Source: Hyphomicrobiales bacterium
GTDB lineage: Bacteria > Pseudomonadota > Alphaproteobacteria > Rhizobiales > Aestuariivirgaceae
Assembly: GCA_026982665.1 (NCBI GenBank)
Contig: JALSGQ010000025.1
Location: 1 to 45,666, forward strand
Length of the DNA stretch: 45,666 nucleotides
Reading direction: 5' to 3'
The position numbers and the translations under genes were made by a program. The notes beneath the pieces are model-generated. The model saw only the letters and a program-made list of their open reading frames with translations. It did not search any database and was not told the origin of the DNA. Of the stretch, positions 26,842-35,587 are shown in pieces. Numbering within the stretch: position 1 is the stretch's first letter; each line of letters starts with the position of its first letter.

Positions 26842-28803
26842 ATGCACCAGCAGGCAGACAGCATCGCGCTCGGCGGCATCTCCCGCAGGATATGGGACAT
26901 CAAGTATCGCTACCGGCTGGCCGACGGCACCATCATCGACCACACCATCGATGACACCTTCAGGCGCGTGGCCAGCGCTGCGGCATCCGTGGAGAAGGAA
27001 GAGCAGCGCGAGCGCTGGACGCAGGCCTTTCTCGACATCCTGCGCGGTTTCCGCTTCCTGCCCGGTGGCCGCATCCTTGCCGGGGCCGGCACCAGCCGCG
27101 ACGTTACCCTGTTCAACTGCTTCGTCATGGGCGACGTCGAGGATTCGATTGCCGGCATCTTCGATGCGCTGAAGGACTCCGCCCTGACGATGGAGGCCGG
27201 TGGCGGCATCGGGGTTGATTTCTCCACCATCCGCCCGAAAGGCACCGTCATCGAAACGCTGGATGCCACCGCCGCCGGGCCGGTGGCCTTCATGGACGTG
27301 TGGGATGCCATGTGCCGCACCATCATGGCTGCCGGCGCACGGCGCGGCGCGATGATGGGTGTGCTGGCCTGCGATCATCCGGACATCGAGGCCTTCATCC
27401 ATGCCAAGCGCCAGCCGGGGCGGCTGACCAACTTCAACATGTCGGTGCTCATCACCGATGCCTTCATGCAGGCGGTGGAGGATGATGCCGGCTGGCCACT
27501 GCGCCATGCCGGCAGGGTGGTAAAGACGGTGAGTGCCCGCGCCCTGTTCGATGCCATCATGCGCTCCACCTACGATCATGCGGAGCCCGGCGTCATCTTC
27601 ATCGACACCATCAACCGCGAGAACAACCTCTACTGGCTGGAACACATCCACGCCACCAACCCCTGTGGCGAGCAGCCTCTGCCCCCCTATGGGGCCTGCC
27701 TGCTGGGCTCGCTCAATCTCACCCGCTTCGTGCAGGATCCCTTCGGCGAGAAGGCCCGGCTGGACACGGAAAGCCTGTGCGCGGCAGCCCGCACCGCCGT
27801 GCGCCTGCTAGACAACGTCATCGACATCTCCCGCTATCCGCTGGAACAGCAACGGGCCGAGGCCCGCGCCAAGCGGCGCATTGGCCTTGGCATCACCGGG
27901 CTGGCCGATGCGCTGGTGATGCTGGGCCTGCGCTACGGCTCCGAAGAGGCGGCGGAAGCAGCCCGCAGCTGGATGGCCTGCATCGAGCGCGCGGCCTATG
28001 AAACCAGCATCGAGCTGGCGCGCGAGAAGGGGCCGTTTCCCCTGTTCGACGCCGAGCGCTACGCTGCCGCCGGGCATGCCGCCCGCCTGCCTGATGACCT
28101 CAAGGAGCTTATCCGCCGGCATGGCATCCGCAACGCCCTGCTCACCTCCATCGCCCCCACCGGCACCATCTCGCTGCTGGCGGGCAATGTCTCCAGCGGC
28201 ATCGAGCCCATCTTCGCGCTGGAATACGTGCGCCGCCTGCGCCTGCCGGACGGCTCCGCGCACGAGGAATTGCTGCAGGATCACGCCGTGGCCCTGTGGC
28301 GCGAGATGTTCGGCGATGCGCCGCTGCCGCGCGACATCTTCGTTACGGTGGACGACCTGCACTGGCGCGATCATCTGCGCATGCAGCAGGCCCTGCAGAA
28401 CCACGTGGATTCGGCCATTTCCAAGACCATCAACCTGCCCGAGGACATCTCCTTCGAGGACTTTCGCAGCGTCTATCAGGCCGCCTGGCGGGCGGGATTG
28501 AAGGGCTGCACCACCTACCGCCCCAACCCGGTAACCGGCGCAGTGCTCAGCCCCGTGCCGGACGCCACCTCCGAAGCCCCGGCCACTGGCAGGAAGACAC
28601 CCGCCGGCAAGATGAATGAAGCCCCCTTGCCGGAAACCGATCTTGCCAGCGATGCCTGCGACGCCACCGCCTGCACCCTGCCCGCACCACAGCCTCGCCC
28701 AGAGCCGGTGGCTGCCACCTGCCCGCACTGCGGCGAACCGACACTGGTGCACACGGAAGGCTGCCCCCGCTGCCTGTGCTGCGACTATTCCACCTGCGGC
28801 TGA
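26842..28803 (+). CDS. nrdJ: Adenosylcobalamin-dependent (class II) ribonucleotide reductase
   Basis: Reduces ribonucleoside diphosphates to deoxy forms using adenosylcobalamin, independent of oxygen. The 653 residues are a compact class II enzyme: FNCFVM (Cys93, redox pair), EAGGGIGVDFSTIRP, NPCGEQPLPPYGACLLGSLNLTRF with the thiyl-radical Cys275, Glu277 and second redox Cys286, SIAPTGTISLLAGNVSSGIEP, and a C-terminal tail (627-653) with seven cysteines in CPHC, CPRC, CC and a final CG, probably combining a zinc site and the re-reducing thiols. There is no N-terminal ATP-cone, so activity control is probably absent. ATG 26842 has a weak AAGG upstream. Confidence 0.93.
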   Translation: MHQQADSIALGGISRRIWDIKYRYRLADGTIIDHTIDDTFRRVASAAASVEKEEQRERWTQAFLDILRGFRFLPGGRILAGAGTSRDVTLFNCFVMGDVEDSIAGIFDALKDSALTMEAGGGIGVDFSTIRPKGTVIETLDATAAGPVAFMDVWDAMCRTIMAAGARRGAMMGVLACDHPDIEAFIHAKRQPGRLTNFNMSVLITDAFMQAVEDDAGWPLRHAGRVVKTVSARALFDAIMRSTYDHAEPGVIFIDTINRENNLYWLEHIHATNPCGEQPLPPYGACLLGSLNLTRFVQDPFGEKARLDTESLCAAARTAVRLLDNVIDISRYPLEQQRAEARAKRRIGLGITGLADALVMLGLRYGSEEAAEAARSWMACIERAAYETSIELAREKGPFPLFDAERYAAAGHAARLPDDLKELIRRHGIRNALLTSIAPTGTISLLAGNVSSGIEPIFALEYVRRLRLPDGSAHEELLQDHAVALWREMFGDAPLPRDIFVTVDDLHWRDHLRMQQALQNHVDSAISKTINLPEDISFEDFRSVYQAAWRAGLKGCTTYRPNPVTGAVLSPVPDATSEAPATGRKTPAGKMNEAPLPETDLASDACDATACTLPAPQPRPEPVAATCPHCGEPTLVHTEGCPRCLCCDYSTCG

Positions 28804-28913
28804 ACCGGCGTGGCCAAGTCAACGGGATGTCCACAAGGGCAGGCTGGCCATCCTCTCCCCCTTGCAGCCCCTTGGCCAGGAATCGCATCCGGCTCCGAAA
28901 ACCGGGAGCTGCC

Positions 28914-29681
28914 CTATTCCGGCACCTCGGTAATGTCCGGCGTCTCCCAGCGCAGGTGCTGGCCACCATCCAGCACGATCATCTGCCCCGTGAAGGCCGG
29001 GGCAGAGAGGATGAAGTGCACCGCCTCGGCAATCTCTTCCGGAGAGGTGCCACAGCCCATCAGCGTCAGCGAGCACTGCCTGATGAAATCCTCCTCCGTC
29101 ATCCGCTTGCTGGGCAGCGTCGGCCCGGGTCCGATGGCGTTCACGCGAATGCCAAGTGGTCCCAGTGCCTGCGCCAGCGTGCGCGTGGCGCTCCACAGGC
29201 CCGCCTTGCTCAAGGTGTAGGAGAAGAACAGCGGGTTGGGCTTCAGCACCCGCTGGTCGATGATGTTGATGATGTTGCCCGCCATCCCTTGCGGCTTTGC
29301 CCGCGCAAACGCCTGCGCCAGGAACACCGGCGCGCGCAGGTTCACCGCCATGTGCGCCTCGAACAGCTCCGGTGTCATGTCCGGCAGCTCGTCGCGCTCG
29401 AACAGCGAGGCATTGTTGATGAGCACCGCCGGCGCACCCAGTTTCTCCACCACCGCTTCCATGATGCGCCGCGGCGCCTCCACCTCCGCCAGATCGGCCT
29501 GCACCAGCGCCGCACGGCGGCCCTTCGCGCGGATCTCTTCCGCCACTTCCTCGGCTTCGGCACGCGAGCCACCGTAGTGCACCGCCACGTCATGCCCCGA
29601 CTCGGCCAGCGCCAGCGCAACTGCACGCCCCACCCGTTTTGCCGCGCCGGTTACCAGCGCCACCTTCGCCGCCTTGCTCAT
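28914..29681 (-). CDS. SDR, pteridine/dihydrofolate reductase-like (FolM type)
   Basis: A 255-residue SDR with TGAAKRVGRAVALALAESGHDVAVHYGGS (cofactor-binding, with the TGAAKR pattern of NADPH-preferring pteridine reductases), INNASLFERDE, and catalytic Tyr in YTLSKAGLW. The C-terminus PGPTLPSKRMTEEDF and TGQMIVLDGGQHL are also FolM/PTR1-like. The most likely role is reduction of dihydrobiopterin-type or dihydrofolate substrates; other SDR roles remain possible. The start overlaps the CCA-adding enzyme stop by ATGA. It ends 110 bp from nrdJ, converging on it. Confidence 0.75.
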   Translation of the reverse strand: MSKAAKVALVTGAAKRVGRAVALALAESGHDVAVHYGGSRAEAEEVAEEIRAKGRRAALVQADLAEVEAPRRIMEAVVEKLGAPAVLINNASLFERDELPDMTPELFEAHMAVNLRAPVFLAQAFARAKPQGMAGNIINIIDQRVLKPNPLFFSYTLSKAGLWSATRTLAQALGPLGIRVNAIGPGPTLPSKRMTEEDFIRQCSLTLMGCGTSPEEIAEAVHFILSAPAFTGQMIVLDGGQHLRWETPDITEVPE

Positions 29682-30982
29682 GCCTTCCCCTCTCCCTGTT
29701 CTTCCCCCTTCCCGTCGATCAACGCCCGCGCCTCCTCCTTCAGCAGCGCCAGCAGGCCGGCGCGATCCTGCGGCATGAAGCCCTGCGCCATCCAGCGCTC
29801 TTTCACCCTGCGCAACAGCGCGCCCACCGCCGCACCGGGCGCAATACCCAACGCCAGCACGTCGCGCCCCCGCAGCGGAAAGGCAGGTGGCCGCCAGCAC
29901 CGCAGCAGGTCGATCACCTGCCGCAATGCCGCCTCGCCCAGTTGCCCACGCGCCGCTGCCAGCCGCGCCACGTCGCGCGCGCCATCCACCCCGGCGCGAC
30001 AGGCCAGCACCTTCCAGCCCTGCGCATCATGCGGCAGCGCAGGCGCATCCGCCAGCACATCGCGCAACAGCACAAGGCGCTTCATCTCCTCCCGCGTCAG
30101 CCTGAAGGCCACCTTCAGCGAGTCGTGCAGCCCGCAGAAGGCCAGCAGCCGCAACAGCCAGTCAGGCTCCAGCCGCAGCGCCGCATCCTGCCGCATCATG
30201 CGCTCAAGCGCCGCCATGTCCTGCGCGCAATCGGGTGGGAACACCACATCGGCCACGCCTGCACGCAGCATCAGCTCCAGTGCCCGCGCCGCACCGGGAG
30301 CCGTCAGCAGCTTCTGCATCTCGGCCCTGATGCGCTCCTTCGAGATGCGTGCAAGCCCCGCGCACTCCCGCGCGATCACCGCCAGGGTTTCGTCATCCGC
30401 CGGCGCATCCGCCGCATACTGCGCCAGGAAGCGGAAATAGCGCAGGATGCGCAGGTAATCCTCGCGCATGCGCTCCGCCGCATCGCCAATGAACCGCAGC
30501 CGCCGCGTCCGCACATCGGCAAGGCCACCCACCGGATCATGCAGCCGTCCCCGTGCGTCCAGATACAGCGCGTTCATGGTGAAGTCGCGCCGTTCGGCAT
30601 CCGCTGCCCAGTCATCGGTGAAGGCCACCACCGCATGCCGCCCGTCGGTTTCCACATCACGCCTGAGCGTGGTGATCTCGAACGTCTTCCCACCCTTTGC
30701 CGCCAGCACCGAGCCATGCTCCAGCCCCACCGGATGCATGGAGAACCCGGCGCGGGCGAGCCGCCGCATCACCTCCTCCGGCGGCCAGGTGGTGGCGAAG
30801 TCGATGTCCCGCACCGGTTCGCCCAGCAGCGCATTGCGCACCGCCCCGCCGACAATGCGCGCATGCTCCTCTCCCAGAACGGAGAATACCTCCGCCACCA
30901 GCGGCGCTTGCAGCAGCGCCTGCAGGCGCTGGCGCTCCTCCGCCGTCAGCCCCTCGTCCTCTTGCCCCTCCACCCCCGTCAT
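29678..30982 (-). CDS. cca: CCA tRNA nucleotidyltransferase
   Basis: Adds or repairs the 3' CCA of tRNAs, a class II nucleotidyltransferase. Motifs: IVGGAVRNALLGEPVRDIDFATT (with the DxD metal-binding aspartates), HGSVLAAKGGKTFEITTLRRDVETDGRHA, AERRDFTMNALYLD and RFIGDAAERMREDYLRILRYFRF, followed by an alpha-helical C-terminal body. At 434 residues it is typical of the longer alphaproteobacterial type. The middle gene of a three-gene operon: its ATG overlaps the Nudix stop, and its stop overlaps the SDR start, both as ATGA. Confidence 0.94.
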   Translation of the reverse strand: MTGVEGQEDEGLTAEERQRLQALLQAPLVAEVFSVLGEEHARIVGGAVRNALLGEPVRDIDFATTWPPEEVMRRLARAGFSMHPVGLEHGSVLAAKGGKTFEITTLRRDVETDGRHAVVAFTDDWAADAERRDFTMNALYLDARGRLHDPVGGLADVRTRRLRFIGDAAERMREDYLRILRYFRFLAQYAADAPADDETLAVIARECAGLARISKERIRAEMQKLLTAPGAARALELMLRAGVADVVFPPDCAQDMAALERMMRQDAALRLEPDWLLRLLAFCGLHDSLKVAFRLTREEMKRLVLLRDVLADAPALPHDAQGWKVLACRAGVDGARDVARLAAARGQLGEAALRQVIDLLRCWRPPAFPLRGRDVLALGIAPGAAVGALLRRVKERWMAQGFMPQDRAGLLALLKEEARALIDGKGEEQGEGKA

Positions 30983-31563
30983 GCCAGTCGCTCCATCAGA
31001 TCATGCAACATCGCCGCCGTTGCCCCCCAGATGCACCTTCCCTGCCACGAAATCACCCAGTATTCGCGCCATTGCCCCCCTGCCCGCCGCCGTTCCCGCA
31101 CGAAGTTCGCGGCATCGAGAAAATGCGAAAGCGGTGCGGTGAACACCTCCGCCACCTCGCGCGCACATGGCCTGATGCAACAATGCGCCTCCACCAGCCC
31201 CAGCAGCGGTGCGATCACATGCCCGCTGGCCGTTTTGCGCGGCGCACCGAAGCCCAGCGGCTGCACCTGCTCCGGCGATATGCCCACCTCCTCTTCCGCC
31301 TCGCGCAGGGCCGCCGCCAGCGCATCCTCCCCCGCCTTCAGCCGCCCGCCGGGAAAGCAGATCTCCCCGGCATGGCTGGGCATGGTGGCGGGCCGCACGG
31401 TGAACAGGAAATGCAGCATGCCCGCAACCGGTATCAATGGCATCAGCACCGCCGCCGGGCGGCCCATGGCCGCATCCAGCACCGGCGGCTCGCCCGGCAA
31501 CCGCGCCCGCGCGCGCCGAAGAAAATCCTGTGCATCAGGCCTGTGCAGGTGCTGATCTGTCAT
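30979..31563 (-). CDS. Nudix hydrolase, CoA pyrophosphatase (NudL-like)
   Basis: The 194 residues contain a complete Nudix box GX5EX7REUXEEXGU, GGRLKAGEDALAAALREAEEEVGI (written here only as its pattern positions about 71-94), preceded by the CoA-pyrophosphatase-type SHAGEICFPGG that distinguishes the YeaB/NudL group from other Nudix enzymes. These cleave CoA and its derivatives to 3',5'-ADP and phosphopantetheine. It begins the cca operon and lies divergent to comF across only 23 bp, so the promoters of the two genes must overlap their coding starts. Confidence 0.86.
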   Translation of the reverse strand: MTDQHLHRPDAQDFLRRARARLPGEPPVLDAAMGRPAAVLMPLIPVAGMLHFLFTVRPATMPSHAGEICFPGGRLKAGEDALAAALREAEEEVGISPEQVQPLGFGAPRKTASGHVIAPLLGLVEAHCCIRPCAREVAEVFTAPLSHFLDAANFVRERRRAGGQWREYWVISWQGRCIWGATAAMLHDLMERLA

Positions 31564-31572
31564 GCCGGATGC

Positions 31573-31578
31573 TATAGC
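31573..31578 (+). promoter_or_regulatory. Candidate -10 for comF
   Basis: TATAGC ends 8 nt before the comF ATG, with no Shine-Dalgarno. No good -35 was found at 15-19 bp, so this is weak, but the position repeats that seen before uvrB and the diheme cytochrome gene. Confidence 0.3.
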
Positions 31579-31586
31579 ATGCCCGC

Positions 31587-32381
31587 ATGATGACCCTGCA
31601 ATGGCGCAATTGGCCGAGCTTCTGGCTCAGCGTTGGCACAGCCCGCGTGCTGGACATGTTGCTGCCGCCGCGCTGTGCGCTGTGCCGCGCACCGGTGGCC
31701 GAGGCGCACGCCCTGTGTGGTGATTGCTGGAGCGATCTGCCGTTGCTGGACGGCCCCGCCTGCCCGGCTTCCGGATTGCCGCTCATCGGCTCCCCGCAAG
31801 CCATTGCCGCCTATCGCAGCCTGCCCGCGCTCATGCAACGGGTGCCATGGCACAGCCTTGCCGCCACCTGCTTTCACGACGGCAGTGCGCGGCACCTGGT
31901 GCACCGGCTGAAATACCTTGATGACCACGCCCCCGCCCACCTCATGGCGCGGCTGATGCACCAGCGTCTGCGCGCCACGCTGCCGCCCGAGGCACTCGCC
32001 GAAGCCCTCATCGTGCCGGTGCCGCTGCACCGCCGCCGCCTGTGGCAGCGGCGCTTCAACCAGTCCGCCCTGCTGGCACAGCGCCTGTCGCAGCTGATGA
32101 ACACCCCCTGCCTGCCGGATGCGCTGCTGCGCACCCGCCCCACGCCACCACAGACCGGCCTCTCCGGCAGCGAACGCCGCCGCAACCTGCGCAACGCCTT
32201 CTCGGCCAACCCGCGCCACGCCGATGCGCTGAAAGGCCGCGTGATACTGCTGGTGGATGACGTCTTCACCACCGGCACCACCGCGCGAGCCTGCACACAC
32301 ACCCTGCTCAAGGCTGGTGCCGCCGGCGTGCACGTGGCGGTTTTTGCCCTTGCGAGCCAGCGCCGCGCCTTGCATATTTGA
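31587..32381 (+). CDS. comF: ComF family protein
   Basis: ComF proteins combine a zinc-ribbon with a phosphoribosyltransferase domain and in competent bacteria help DNA uptake; in most others the role is unclear. The 264 residues have the two CxxC pairs (Cys30, Cys33, Cys44, Cys47) around PPRCALC and LCGDCW, SARHLVHRLKYLDD, VPVPLHRRRLWQRRFNQSALLAQ, and the PRPP-binding signature VILLVDDVFTTGTT. Length is normal. It has no Shine-Dalgarno and probably a leaderless message. grxC follows after 43 bp. Confidence 0.9.
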   Translation: MMTLQWRNWPSFWLSVGTARVLDMLLPPRCALCRAPVAEAHALCGDCWSDLPLLDGPACPASGLPLIGSPQAIAAYRSLPALMQRVPWHSLAATCFHDGSARHLVHRLKYLDDHAPAHLMARLMHQRLRATLPPEALAEALIVPVPLHRRRLWQRRFNQSALLAQRLSQLMNTPCLPDALLRTRPTPPQTGLSGSERRRNLRNAFSANPRHADALKGRVILLVDDVFTTGTTARACTHTLLKAGAAGVHVAVFALASQRRALHI

Positions 32382-32424
32382 GGCAGATGCAGCATTGACG
32401 CCACACGAAGGGACATCAGGCATC

Positions 32425-32685
32425 ATGGCCGAGGTCATCATCTATGCAACGAAGTTCTGCCCCTATTGCGTCTCTGCCAAGCGCTTGCTGAAGCAGAAGG
32501 GGGTGCGCTTCAAGGAGATAGACGTAACCTTCAACCCCGGCCTGCGGGCAGAGATGACAAGGAAGGCCGGTGGCCGCCACACCGTGCCGCAGATCTTCAT
32601 CAACGGCCGGCACATCGGCGGCTGCGACGACCTCTACGCACTGGAGAAAAAAGGCCAGCTCGACCCGCTGCTGCAAGGTGCATAA
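32425..32685 (+). CDS. grxC: Glutaredoxin 3
   Basis: An 86-residue dithiol glutaredoxin that reduces disulfides and glutathionylated proteins. Redox motif CPYC at 12-15, TVPQIFINGRHIGGCDDL for glutathione binding (cis-Pro and GG). The ATG at 32425 is chosen at the family start; the frame is open further upstream. It lies between comF and the Nit amidase on the plus strand, in the order often found in alphaproteobacteria, and probably shares their transcript. Confidence 0.94.
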   Translation: MAEVIIYATKFCPYCVSAKRLLKQKGVRFKEIDVTFNPGLRAEMTRKAGGRHTVPQIFINGRHIGGCDDLYALEKKGQLDPLLQGA

Positions 32686-32724
32686 AACGGCTTGAACAGG
32701 CACGGCAACCGAGGGAGAGGCACC

Positions 32725-33585
32725 ATGAATGCCCCAAGACTCTCCGCCGCCTGCATGCAGTTGCGCTCCGGCACCGACATTGCCGCCAACCTGCGCACCG
32801 TGCGCACCCTTGCGCGCGAGGCCCGTGCCAGGGGCGCGCAATACATCCTCACGCCGGAAAACACCACCATCATGGAGGAAGACAAGGAGCGCCTGCGCGG
32901 CATCGTCGGCACCATGAAGGACGATGCCGCGGTGCGCACCCTCTCCGATCTGGCGCAGGAGCTGGAAGTGTTCCTGCACATCGGTTCGCTGCCGCTGCGC
33001 TCCGAGGAACCGGGCGAGAAACGGCTGGTGAACCGTTCCATCCTGTTCGGTCCCGATGGCCGCGCGCTGGCGATATATGACAAGATCCACCTGTTCGACG
33101 TGGATGTTCAGGGCGAACACCACCGTGAATCGTCATACATCCGCCCCGGCGAACAGGCGGTGCTGGCCAATGCCGGCGGCCTGCGCATCGGCTTCTCCAT
33201 CTGCTACGACGTGCGCTTCCCGGCGCTCTACCGCACGCTGGCGCTGGCAGGCGCGCAAGTGTTCGCCATTCCCGCCGCCTTCACCGTGCCCACGGGACGG
33301 GCGCACTGGCACGTGCTCACCCGCGCCCGCGCCATCGAGAACGGTGCCTACGTGCTGGCCGCCACGCAAGGCGGCCTGCATGAGAGCGGCCGCTTCACCT
33401 ACGGCCACAGCCTCATCATCTCGCCGTGGGGAGAGATCGTTGCCGAGGCGCAGGATGAGCCAACGGTGCTGCATGCCACGCTCGATGCCGCCCACGTGGC
33501 GCGCGTGCGCCAGCAGATTCCGGTGCTGCAACACGAGCGCCCCTTCAGCAAACCCGCCACACCGCGCGTGCTGCGCAAGGTCTGA
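32725..33585 (+). CDS. Carbon-nitrogen hydrolase (Nit1/deaminated glutathione amidase type)
   Basis: A 286-residue nitrilase-superfamily enzyme. Catalytic Glu in TPENT, Lys in YDKIHLFDVDVQGEH and Cys in SICYDVRFP, plus RARAIENGAYVLAATQ and GHSLIISPWGEIVA. This set fits the Nit1/YbeM group, which hydrolyses deaminated glutathione produced by transaminase side reactions. It is adjacent to grxC, so a glutathione link is reasonable. GGGAG lies before the ATG at 32725. The gene ends 118 bp before the converging sigma-54 regulator. Confidence 0.87.
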   Translation: MNAPRLSAACMQLRSGTDIAANLRTVRTLAREARARGAQYILTPENTTIMEEDKERLRGIVGTMKDDAAVRTLSDLAQELEVFLHIGSLPLRSEEPGEKRLVNRSILFGPDGRALAIYDKIHLFDVDVQGEHHRESSYIRPGEQAVLANAGGLRIGFSICYDVRFPALYRTLALAGAQVFAIPAAFTVPTGRAHWHVLTRARAIENGAYVLAATQGGLHESGRFTYGHSLIISPWGEIVAEAQDEPTVLHATLDAAHVARVRQQIPVLQHERPFSKPATPRVLRKV

Positions 33586-33638
33586 ACCACACGGACACGC
33601 CATCTGCCGCCGGCTGCCCCGGCTTTTCTGGCCCACCC

Positions 33639-33691
33639 CGCCATTTCATTTCCGGCAAGAGGCCGTTACCGGCCTCATTCGCCAAATGGCG
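33639..33691. other. Nested inverted repeats between convergent genes
   Basis: Outer arms CGCCATTT (33639-33646) and AAATGGCG (33684-33691) enclose GAGGCCG (33659-33665) and CGGCCTC (33670-33676). It may serve as a two-way terminator for the amidase and regulator genes, but neither strand shows a proper T-run. Confidence 0.45.
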
Positions 33692-33702
33692 ACTTCACGG
33701 CA

Positions 33703-35199
33703 TCAGGTGCCGGTATCAATGCCCAGCGCCTTGATCTTGCGATACAGGGTGGAGCGGCCAATGCCGAGCTTGCGCGCCACCTCCGACATCTGGCCGCGAT
33801 AGCGCTTCAGCGCCAGCCTTATCATGTCGGCCTCGATCTCCTGCAGGGTGCGCACATGCCCACCGTCGGTAACCGCCGGAATGCCCAGCGCCATGCCATC
33901 GCCAATCATCTCGGCGCTGCCCGTTCCTGCATGCTGCGCCGCAACCGCTCCCTCCTTTCCTTCTGCCGCCGGTGCCAGCGCCGATGCCGGCGCTTCGGCC
34001 AGCTCCTCGAACCCCTCCACCTGCGTGGCGATCTGCGGAAAGTCGTGCACGTCCAGCATGTCGGAATCGGCCAGCACGATGGCACGGAACACCGCATTTT
34101 CCAGCTGCCGCACGTTGCCCGGCCAGGAATAGCGCATCAGCATCTGCATCGCTCGCGGGGTTACGCCACGCACCTTGCGCCCCTCCTCGGCCGAGAAGCG
34201 GTGGATGAAGTGTTCCACCAGCGGTGCAATGTCCGCCTGCCGCTTGCGCAACGGCGGCACCATGATGGGAAACACGTTCAGGCGATAGAACAGGTCTTCG
34301 CGGAACTGCCCGTCCTTCACCATCTGGATCATGTCGCGGTTGGTGGCGGAGATGATGCGCACATCCACCTGCACCGGGCGGCGCGCTCCCACCGGGTCTA
34401 TCTCCCCTTCCTGCAGCGCCCGCAGCAGCTTCACCTGCATCTCCAGCGGCAGCTCGCCCACCTCGTCCAGGAACAGCGTGCCACCGGAAGCCTCCTGGAA
34501 CTTGCCGATATGCCGCGCCGTGGCCCCGGTAAACGCCCCCTTCTCGTGGCCGAACAGGGTGCTCTCCACCAGGTTTTCCGGAATGGCCCCGCAGTTGACG
34601 GCAACGAAGGCCCGGCCCGCGCGCTGCGACTCGCCGTGAATGGCACGCGCCACCACTTCCTTGCCAACGCCCGATTCACCCTCGATGAGCACCGGAATGT
34701 TCGACTGCGCGGCCCGCCTGCCCAGGCGCACCACCTGCTGCATGGCAGGGCTCACGGCAATGATGTCATCGAAGGTGAAGATGCCCTTCACCTTCTTGTT
34801 CAGGCGCCTGACCTCCTCGGTCAGGGCATTGACCTTCAGCAGGTTCTGTATGGAGACGCGCAGCCGCTCCGCGTTCACCGGCTTGATGACAAAGTCATCC
34901 GCCCCGGCGCGCATGGCCTGCACCACCGTCTCCACCGAGCCTTGCGCCGTCTGCACGATGACGGGCAGGGAGAGGTTCATGCCGGAAATCTTCTCCAGGA
35001 ACTCGATGCCATCCATCTCCGGCATCACCAGGTCCAGCAGGATGAGGCTGATGCGCCTGCCCGCCGGGCTGAGCAGGATGTCCAGTGCCTGCAGGGCGTC
35101 TTCCGCCGTCATGGCGTCATGCCCGAAGCGCCGCACCATGTCTTCCAGGATGCGGCGCTGAACCGGATCGTCCTCGACAATCAGAATGCTGGCTGCCAT
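33703..35199 (-). CDS. Sigma-54-dependent response regulator (TacA-like)
   Basis: A 498-residue NtrC-family activator. Domains: receiver (1-120) with the phosphorylated Asp56 in LILLDLVMPEMDG; AAA+ domain (about 145-380) with Walker A GESGVGKE (174-181) and the sigma-54-contacting GAFTGA (221-226), and GGTLFLDEVGEL; a low-complexity Ala/Glu linker; and a C-terminal Fis-type helix-turn-helix (about 455-495, ARKLGIGRSTLYRKIKALG). The receiver sequence, with DPVQRR and PVIVQTAQGSVETVVQAMRAGADDFVIKP, is like the alphaproteobacterial TacA group, a cell-cycle regulator downstream of CtrA. No histidine kinase is nearby. A CtrA-type box lies about 100 bp upstream. Confidence 0.85.
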   Translation of the reverse strand: MAASILIVEDDPVQRRILEDMVRRFGHDAMTAEDALQALDILLSPAGRRISLILLDLVMPEMDGIEFLEKISGMNLSLPVIVQTAQGSVETVVQAMRAGADDFVIKPVNAERLRVSIQNLLKVNALTEEVRRLNKKVKGIFTFDDIIAVSPAMQQVVRLGRRAAQSNIPVLIEGESGVGKEVVARAIHGESQRAGRAFVAVNCGAIPENLVESTLFGHEKGAFTGATARHIGKFQEASGGTLFLDEVGELPLEMQVKLLRALQEGEIDPVGARRPVQVDVRIISATNRDMIQMVKDGQFREDLFYRLNVFPIMVPPLRKRQADIAPLVEHFIHRFSAEEGRKVRGVTPRAMQMLMRYSWPGNVRQLENAVFRAIVLADSDMLDVHDFPQIATQVEGFEELAEAPASALAPAAEGKEGAVAAQHAGTGSAEMIGDGMALGIPAVTDGGHVRTLQEIEADMIRLALKRYRGQMSEVARKLGIGRSTLYRKIKALGIDTGT

Positions 35200-35587
35200 T
35201 TTTTCCTGCCGTTGTTGTTCTGTCTGTCCCGGGCCGTCATGGCCGTGTTCTGATCGCAGCGCCCCCGTGCCCTTGCCCTCGGCGGCAAGGTCGCACAGAC
35301 ATGGTTAAGAGCCGATTAAGCGCCAAGCCGGAATCGGCACAGCAACACGAGGTGGCAGCCCTGCCACTGCAGGGCATTGCACAACGCCATTGCCTGCCAT
35401 CCTGTGCCCGGAAAACATCACATGGGTTGCACCAGCGGCTGCCATGCCAGCGCCCCGATGCATTCCCATTTGTGCCACAACCGCCTATCATGCTGCATGC
35501 ACGGCATCCGCAGCGGATGAAGCCCCGCCACGGCAAGGCCGGAGAGAACCACGGGCAGAAGGCGGATTGGGGAGGAGCGCCTGTCTC
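35200..35587. other. Divergent intergenic region before the TacA-like and SH3 genes
   Basis: 388 bp without a gene. It contains a CtrA-type box at 35301-35319, a TGCATGCA at 35494-35501, the CAACCGCCTAT sequence (35479-35489) also present at the nrdJ promoter, and GGGGAGGAG before the SH3 gene at 35588. I see no RNA gene or further palindrome. Confidence 0.55.
35301..35319 (-). promoter_or_regulatory. CtrA-type box
   Basis: On the minus strand the sequence reads TTAATCGGCTCTTAACCAT: TTAA, seven bases, TTAA, and then the CCAT extension. This equals the CtrA site TTAA-N7-TTAA plus the TTAACCAT form. It faces the TacA-like gene, about 105 bp before its ATG. TTAA is rare at this GC content. Confidence 0.7.
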
